From Saccharomycopsis malanga (Eukaryota; Ascomycota; Saccharomycetes; Ascoideales; Saccharomycopsidaceae), in contig CP025324.1 of NCBI GenBank assembly GCA_004014935.1, positions 2,046,501 through 2,110,500 on the forward strand: a stretch of 64,000 bases of DNA. The letters run 5' to 3'. Under the pieces are notes generated by a model. It was not told where the DNA came from. It made no database searches and saw nothing but the letters and a program-made list of their open reading frames with translations. The stretch's first letter is position 1, and each line of letters opens with the position of its first letter. The position numbers were made by a program, and so were the translations under genes. This document shows positions 58,593-64,000 of the stretch, piece by piece.

Positions 58593-59942
58593 CTAGTCAG
58601 ATTGTAGAGGCGCCAATTCTGTTGTATTTGGTTGGTCATGAATGTTTTCGGTGGTGTTTTTATGACTTTGCCATGCGTCAACATCGTAATCTTCGTTGGT
58701 CTCAGTATAATCTAGATATACCAATCGGTTTGGAGTGACTGGTCGTAAGAGTAATGACAACCGAGGAACTGCTCCTATAGTGCTAGTATCTTTCAAATGC
58801 TGTTTTATATCTTGAGGAGAAACACCAGCACCAAGCAGCAAGCCAGCAACACCAGCTACAGAGGGCGTAGACATGGATGTTCCTGATAATAACAAGGGAT
58901 ATTCTTGACTTTTACGGTTTACACTAGCCACTCTAACACCACTGGCCAAGATATTAACACATCGGCCCCAGTTACTAAACCCTGCCAAGGCATCTGTTCT
59001 GTCGTCAATGGCTCCTACTGTAATTGCATGTTTGGCACTGGCAGGACTGGTAGCACAGGCATCCATGTTGGAGTTTCCTGCTGCTGCTACAAGAACCAAT
59101 CCTGCTTTATAAGCCTCCTCGACCGCCTGGTTCAACACACTATTGCGAAATGCCCCTATGGACAAGTTGATCAATCCTTTGGTATTGCTTTCGCCTTTGG
59201 CTTGAATCTTTTGTCGTTGTTGCTTCACTGCATATTCAATTCCCGATATAATCGAACTAAGACTTCCAGTACCGCTACGATCAAGTGCTTTGACCTCAAT
59301 AATGTTGATTTTTTTTGCTACTCCATATGTTTTCGACCCAATGATACCAGCTACGTGTGTACCATGGCCATTGTTATCTCCATTACCTTCTCCTGTGAAA
59401 TCGGCCCCATGCTGACATCTTCCCTCAAATTCTGGATGCTCACACGCAATACCAGTATCAATCACATAGGCGTCAACATCACTGGCTTGGTTATCCAATG
59501 GGTAATAGTATTCCAAGTCATGGTTATCGGTTGGTGGTAACCGATGTCGAGTGGTAAGCCGTGCAAGATGCCGCGGAGCAGACTCTTGTGTGATATAGTC
59601 AACATCGTCATCATTGGCATTGTCGACTTCAGGGTCTTCATCATCAACCTCATCATCATCACAAGTCTTTACTGTAATATCAAGAGTAACCTCTTGAACC
59701 AAAGGGTTTTTACGTAAACGGGATAATACGTCAGAACCAAAATCACCAGTGAAACCTTCAAAGGAGCCAAACGAAATTGCCTTGCGGACTAATGGACGAA
59801 GATGATGAACAGCATTTACCGTATCATCACTATTTAGTAACGCTTCAAAGGTAGAAGGCGCCTTGAGCTGAACAAAATATTGTATAGCATTGGCGGTAGG
59901 ACTCAATAATGAAATCGCAAAAAGTGCTTGGTTGATTAGCAT
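58593..59942 (-). CDS. Secreted or vacuolar subtilisin-like serine protease (S8)
   Basis: This 449-residue protein has a hydrophobic signal peptide (residues 1-19, cut likely after ANA), an inhibitor-I9-like propeptide to about residue 130 with an Asp/Glu-rich end, and a proteinase K-type catalytic domain. The triad is Asp162 (AYVIDTG), His193 (NGHGTHVAG) and Ser356 (SGTSMSTP), with the oxyanion Asn290 (VAAAGN). It belongs to the Prb1/Ysp3/Rrt12 group of yeast subtilases; which one is not clear. GTSMSTP replaces the usual GTSMATP. The C-terminal 40 residues after the catalytic domain are acidic. It probably acts in the vacuole or outside the cell. A SINE fragment lies just past the stop codon. 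Confidence 0.85.
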   Translation of the reverse strand: MLINQALFAISLLSPTANAIQYFVQLKAPSTFEALLNSDDTVNAVHHLRPLVRKAISFGSFEGFTGDFGSDVLSRLRKNPLVQEVTLDITVKTCDDDEVDDEDPEVDNANDDDVDYITQESAPRHLARLTTRHRLPPTDNHDLEYYYPLDNQASDVDAYVIDTGIACEHPEFEGRCQHGADFTGEGNGDNNGHGTHVAGIIGSKTYGVAKKINIIEVKALDRSGTGSLSSIISGIEYAVKQQRQKIQAKGESNTKGLINLSIGAFRNSVLNQAVEEAYKAGLVLVAAAGNSNMDACATSPASAKHAITVGAIDDRTDALAGFSNWGRCVNILASGVRVASVNRKSQEYPLLLSGTSMSTPSVAGVAGLLLGAGVSPQDIKQHLKDTSTIGAVPRLSLLLRPVTPNRLVYLDYTETNEDYDVDAWQSHKNTTENIHDQPNTTELAPLQSD

Positions 59943-60329
59943 TGTATTTTCTTATATTATGATTCAAGCTTGATTGTTTTTCCTATAAGCTGATATTCTA
60001 TTGTACAATATGGTATATATTCGTTTGTTATTAATGGTATTATTCACCATAAGGCGCAAAATACTGCATTTGTGAGTAGCGTCTACACTGTACAGCCGTA
60101 GAAATACCGTACGTTGGAGTATATAAAGAGTATAAAGGATATATTATGAAAGTATTTATATAGTAGAAATTTGCAATTGCATTGGTGTGGTGGTGATTAT
60201 GGGCATGTTAGATGTTGCACGGAAAATGTAACCCAACGGCTTTAAGAGTTGGGAAGATTCATGTATTGAAAAATATTGAATATATGGGAGGCAATTATTT
60301 TGAGATACTCAAATATATGGACAAAAATG
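59943..60329. other. Subtilase upstream region
   Basis: About 390 bp of promoter region with TATATAAAGAGTATAAAGG near 60120. No gene. Confidence 0.45.
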
Positions 60330-60462
60330 TGCAAATAAAGACCTAACAGGCTCAAGGATGAGTCTCTTAGAGGGCATGATTGTGTTTTCCCCACTGGGTT
60401 TTATCAAGTCCCTTTAGACATGTAATGTATATACGAAACTGATATGTACTGGGCTAGCTATA
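60330..60462 (+). mobile_element. SINE-like element, short-body type, head missing
   Basis: It starts at AAATAAAGACCTAACAGGCT, then CAAGGATGAGTCTCTTAGAG, GGCATGATTGTGTTTTCC and CCACTGGGTTTTATCAAGTC. The 3' segment TGTATATACGAAACTGATAT and GTACTGGGCTAGC follows. The 5' head is absent and the tail is short. Confidence 0.65.
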
Positions 60463-60642
60463 GAGGAAATACAGCTGATATAAAGTTTAATATAAAAATA
60501 TTTTGGATGGATTAAGAACATGATTATTGAAGAGATGAAATATCATGTAAGAATTTTCGGTTGCCCTAATACTTTGATTTTTTTTACAAACTGAATAAAC
60601 TTAGATTCAAATACGTTAACAAAATAACAAATCAGTGCAAAT
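60463..60642. other. Intergenic
   Basis: AT-rich spacer with a T7 run near 60577; no gene. Confidence 0.4.
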
Positions 60643-61017
<375 letters not shown>

Positions 61018-61036
61018 TAAATTTGCTGGCACTGTT

Positions 61037-61456
61037 GATAAGCATTTAAAGTATATAACACTGCCTATAATTGTTGATTGTCCATGTTGAAATATCGCAT
61101 GCACAGCGGAAGATCACTTCGCCTTGGTCTAGACCTGTCAAACAAAATGAGCACGATAAGCCACTATTCAGAGCGAACTTATCTGACAATAGGACAATCC
61201 AGTTATCGTGTGTTGTTTCTGGGCCAATCAGATTGCTGGATATCACGGAGGGGTCTTCCGAGGGGCACTGGAGACCTGTCTGGGATCGGCCATTTCAGAG
61301 CAACAATAGAGATAACACTAGGTGCACGTTATCTAGGGCTGGGGAAAAGGACTTGGGGCTCCTTTAACGTGCTATATATAATTACGCGGCTGTAGGAGGT
61401 TATTCAGATGTGCTAATTAGTTCTTGTACAATCTATTATATATCAAATCAACAACT
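61037..61456 (+). promoter_or_regulatory. Amine oxidase promoter with six GATA motifs and a TATA box
   Basis: Exact GATAAG sites are at 61037-61042 and 61155-61160 (forward) and 61178-61183 (reverse, CTTATC). GATAA cores are at 61203-61207 (reverse), 61311-61315 (forward) and 61329-61333 (reverse). A TATATATA box at 61373-61380 lies about 80 bp before the ATG. Clusters of GATA sites bind Gln3/Gat1-type activators and Dal80-type repressors, so control by nitrogen source is likely. This is inferred from the motifs. The segment is also GC-richer than other spacers. Confidence 0.6.
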
Positions 61457-63553
61457 ATGGACCGTCTTAAACAAATTGCTGCTCATACCATTGGTGGTTC
61501 TGCTGGAGTTCATCCGCTAGACCCGTTATCTGTTTCGGAAATTAAGCTAGTTTCCACGGCTATCAAGACAAAATACTCTGGTCAAGATATCAGTTTTAAC
61601 ACGGTGGTGTTGAAAGAGCCTCTGAAAGCAGAGTATATTGGTTGGAAGGAGCATGGTGGTGCATTACCTCGTAGAGTGGCATATTTCGTGATTCTTGTCA
61701 AAGGATTCAATGGGGTCCACGAAGGGCTTGTTGACGTGTCTTCGGGCGAGGTTTTACGGGTGGATGCTGTTGACAATGTGCAACCAATGCTTACAATTGA
61801 GGATTTGGGCAAGATCGAGGCAATTATTCGGAAAGATGCTGGTGTTATTGAACAATGTGTCATCTCTGGTGTTCCTGCGAACGAGATGCACAAGATATAT
61901 TGTGATCCTTGGGCCATTGGTTATGACGAAAGATGGGGATCATCCAGACGGTTACAACAAGCCTTGATTTATTACAGATCCCATGAAGATGACTCGCATT
62001 ATTCACATCCTTTGGATTTCTGCCCTATTGTGGATCCTGCACAAGGAAAGGTGATATTCATCGACATTCCAAAGGTCCGCCGTCCAGTGTCACGTCATCC
62101 TCATGCAAATTTCCATCCAGAGGCTATCAAGGACAAGTATGGAGGCTACCGTGCTTCCAAACCGATCAACGTGACACAACCGGAAGGTGTTTCGTTCAAA
62201 ATGGATAAGAATGTCATTGAATGGGAAAATTTCAAATTCCATATTGGATTCAACCATCGTGAAGGGATTGTTCTTTCTGACATTGCCTACAATGACCATG
62301 GGCTGCTCCGTCCTATTTTCCACCGTATGTCACTTTGTGAAATGATTGTCCCTTACGGAAACCCAGATTATCCTCATCACCGTAAACATGCATTGGACAT
62401 TGGTGAATATGGTGCTGGTTTCATGGCCAATTCTTTAGCTTTGGGCTGTGATTGTAAAGGTGTCATTCATTATTTGGATGCTCATTTTCCTAACAAGGAT
62501 GGCGATCCAATGACCGTCAAAAACGCAGTTTGCATCCACGAAGAAGACGACGGCATCTTGTATAAACATTCCGATTTCAGAGATGATTACAGAACATCTA
62601 CTGTTGTCAGAGCTACCAAATTGATAGTCTCACAGATCTTTACTGCTTCCAACTACGAATACTGCATTTATTACATCTTCATGCAAGACGGCTCGATTAA
62701 ATTGGAAGTAAAACTCACTGGTATCTTGAACACCTTTGTCTGTGCTGAAAACGAAGACATTGGACCATGGGGAACCATTGTCTATCCTCAAGTCAACGCC
62801 CACAACCATCAACATTTGTTTTCTTTACGACTTCACCCTCGTATTGACGGCGATGGAAACTCTGCTGCTGCTGTGGATGCCACTGCTTCTCCACATCCTA
62901 CTGGCCATCCTGATAATATGTACGGAAACGCCTTTTATGCCAAGAAAACAACTTTCAAAACTGTAAAAGATTCCATCACCAATTACGAATCATCAACCGG
63001 TCGTTCCTGGGATTTGTTCAATCCAAACAAAAAACACCCATATTCCAAAAAACCACCTTCCTACAAACTTGTATCCACCTTCTGTCCTCCTCTCTTAGCA
63101 CAGCCAGGCTCTTTGCCTTACAAAAGAGCAGATTGGGCCCGTCATACTGTCACCGTTGTCCCTTACAAAGAAGACCGCTTGTATCCATCTGGTCAACATG
63201 TCTGCCAATGGTCTGGCGACGGTTTGGTCGGTATAAGAGCTTGGACAGGCGACAACAAAGGAGAGGATAACATTGATAACACCGACATCCTCATGTTCCA
63301 CACCTTTGGTATCACCCATTTCCCTGCCCCAGAAGACTTTTGCGTCATGCCAGCAGAAAAGGTAGAGGTCTTGCTTAGACCTCGCAACTTTTTCTTGGAA
63401 AATCCAGGATTGGACGTCAAACCAAGCTGGTCCATGACAACTTCACAGGCCAGAAAGTTGACCAACGGTGATATCAAGTCATTGACCGACAAGACATCAA
63501 AGTTGGCATTCGAGGAACATCCTAATAGAGTCGCCAGTTGCTGTAAAAAGTAA
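61457..63553 (+). CDS. AMO1: Peroxisomal copper amine oxidase
   Basis: This 698-residue enzyme closely resembles the Ogataea (Hansenula) polymorpha amine oxidase, which oxidises methylamine and other primary amines to aldehyde, ammonia and hydrogen peroxide in peroxisomes. The TPQ precursor is Tyr400 in SNYEYC. The catalytic base is Asp314 in KHALDIGEYGAG, 86 residues earlier, as in the Ogataea enzyme. Copper ligands are His449 and His451 (AHNHQH) and His621 (GITHFPAPEDF). The N-terminus RLKQIAAHT resembles a PTS2 signal (R-L-x5-H/Q-L/A) except for the last residue, consistent with peroxisomal import. The C-terminus is SCCKK. I use the ATG at 61457; upstream the frame reaches only a TTG. The gene follows a GATA-rich promoter, so nitrogen control is likely. 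Confidence 0.95.
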   Translation: MDRLKQIAAHTIGGSAGVHPLDPLSVSEIKLVSTAIKTKYSGQDISFNTVVLKEPLKAEYIGWKEHGGALPRRVAYFVILVKGFNGVHEGLVDVSSGEVLRVDAVDNVQPMLTIEDLGKIEAIIRKDAGVIEQCVISGVPANEMHKIYCDPWAIGYDERWGSSRRLQQALIYYRSHEDDSHYSHPLDFCPIVDPAQGKVIFIDIPKVRRPVSRHPHANFHPEAIKDKYGGYRASKPINVTQPEGVSFKMDKNVIEWENFKFHIGFNHREGIVLSDIAYNDHGLLRPIFHRMSLCEMIVPYGNPDYPHHRKHALDIGEYGAGFMANSLALGCDCKGVIHYLDAHFPNKDGDPMTVKNAVCIHEEDDGILYKHSDFRDDYRTSTVVRATKLIVSQIFTASNYEYCIYYIFMQDGSIKLEVKLTGILNTFVCAENEDIGPWGTIVYPQVNAHNHQHLFSLRLHPRIDGDGNSAAAVDATASPHPTGHPDNMYGNAFYAKKTTFKTVKDSITNYESSTGRSWDLFNPNKKHPYSKKPPSYKLVSTFCPPLLAQPGSLPYKRADWARHTVTVVPYKEDRLYPSGQHVCQWSGDGLVGIRAWTGDNKGEDNIDNTDILMFHTFGITHFPAPEDFCVMPAEKVEVLLRPRNFFLENPGLDVKPSWSMTTSQARKLTNGDIKSLTDKTSKLAFEEHPNRVASCCKK

Positions 63554-64000
63554 ATGGTCATCCTATATCAATGCTACAAGACCCAAGTTTTGTCTTTATT
63601 GTATATACAGGGTGCCACTGTCCTTTTCTATGTTACTATATAGCTTTTTATTGGAATTAGAAAATAAAAAATAGATGCTTTAGGCTGTTATGTAGTGAGT
63701 CGACTGTGTTTATCTTGTAATGTAGTTTAATGGGTATCTGTTGATAATGAAGAACAAAGAAATATAGTACTTAGTGAGCAAGATCATAAACTGATTGGAA
63801 TCTCTCATTTTCTTAACAAAAAAAACTGCACTTTTCTAATATATGTTGAACTATGCTCTCTTAACATCAACATGTCTAATTACTACAAAGGCTAACAAGT
63901 TTATAGATTTGTTAGGTTTTATTAATGAAAAACAAACAAAAAAAATGCCTTCTGGACCCTAAAAATACTTAAAGAATAGCTTGAAAATTTGTAATTCTTT
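63554..64000. other. 3' flank of the amine oxidase gene to the window end
   Basis: 447 bp of AT-rich sequence with A-runs (63820s, 63925-63945). No gene or repeat recognised before the window ends. Confidence 0.45.

Noticed and set aside
61424-61456. Upstream start for the amine oxidase
   Set aside because: It begins with TTG; the ATG at 61457 fits the PTS2-like N-terminus of the family.

Overview
This window is budding-yeast (Saccharomycotina) nuclear DNA. It is AT-rich and gene-dense, with mostly intronless single-copy genes and a few 50-60 nt introns that have GTATGT or GTAAGT donors and TACTAAC or TATTAAC branch points. Three genes narrow the lineage. A complex I accessory subunit rules out Saccharomyces-like yeasts that lost complex I. 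A gephyrin-type MogA-MoeA fusion means molybdenum cofactor is made, as in nitrate-assimilating yeasts. A peroxisomal copper amine oxidase points to growth on primary amines. CTG codons are rare and fall where relatives carry small or polar residues, which suggests a CUG-reassigned clade (Ser or Ala). I cannot name the species.

Layout: SAD1 3' end (+), PAA1 (-), LSM5 (+), TAPT1/EMP65-like (+), SPP2 (-), PEX10 (+), HEL2 (-), GEP4 (+, intron), TRA1 (-, 12 kb), VPS26 (+), CHM7 (+), gephyrin homologue (-), RAD30 (+), BOL3 (+, intron), complex I B15-like subunit (-, intron), a CENP-B/PDC2-like transposase-derived protein (-), MTW1 (-), ARE2-type sterol acyltransferase (-), BUD23 (+), IMG1 (+), a GSKIP-domain protein (+, intron), RCF2 (-, 5'UTR intron), a secreted subtilase (-) and an amine oxidase gene (+) with a GATA-rich promoter. 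There are no operons; neighbouring genes are functionally unrelated.

The intergenic DNA is the unusual part. It holds about a dozen dispersed copies or fragments of a tRNA-derived SINE-like repeat: a Pol III A box and B box at the 5' end, a roughly 300 bp full length, a conserved 3' segment and an (ATT)n tail. Three copies are flanked by convincing 11-14 bp target-site duplications, and one of these is 5'-truncated to 59 bp. These are marks of LINE-type target-primed retrotransposition. Four copies of a longer element (up to about 1.25 kb) occur as well; three of them start with the same tRNA-like head, and all carry a second, tRNA-Thr-like module. SINEs are not, to my knowledge, an established component of budding-yeast genomes, so this is the main candidate for something undescribed.

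Other oddities are a roughly 300-residue low-complexity insertion between the FAT and kinase-like regions of TRA1, 12 consecutive histidines in the gephyrin linker, a perfect (AATC)n tract of about 94 units, a 33 bp near-perfect palindrome, and a CENP-B-like gene whose DDE core has lost its catalytic signature.
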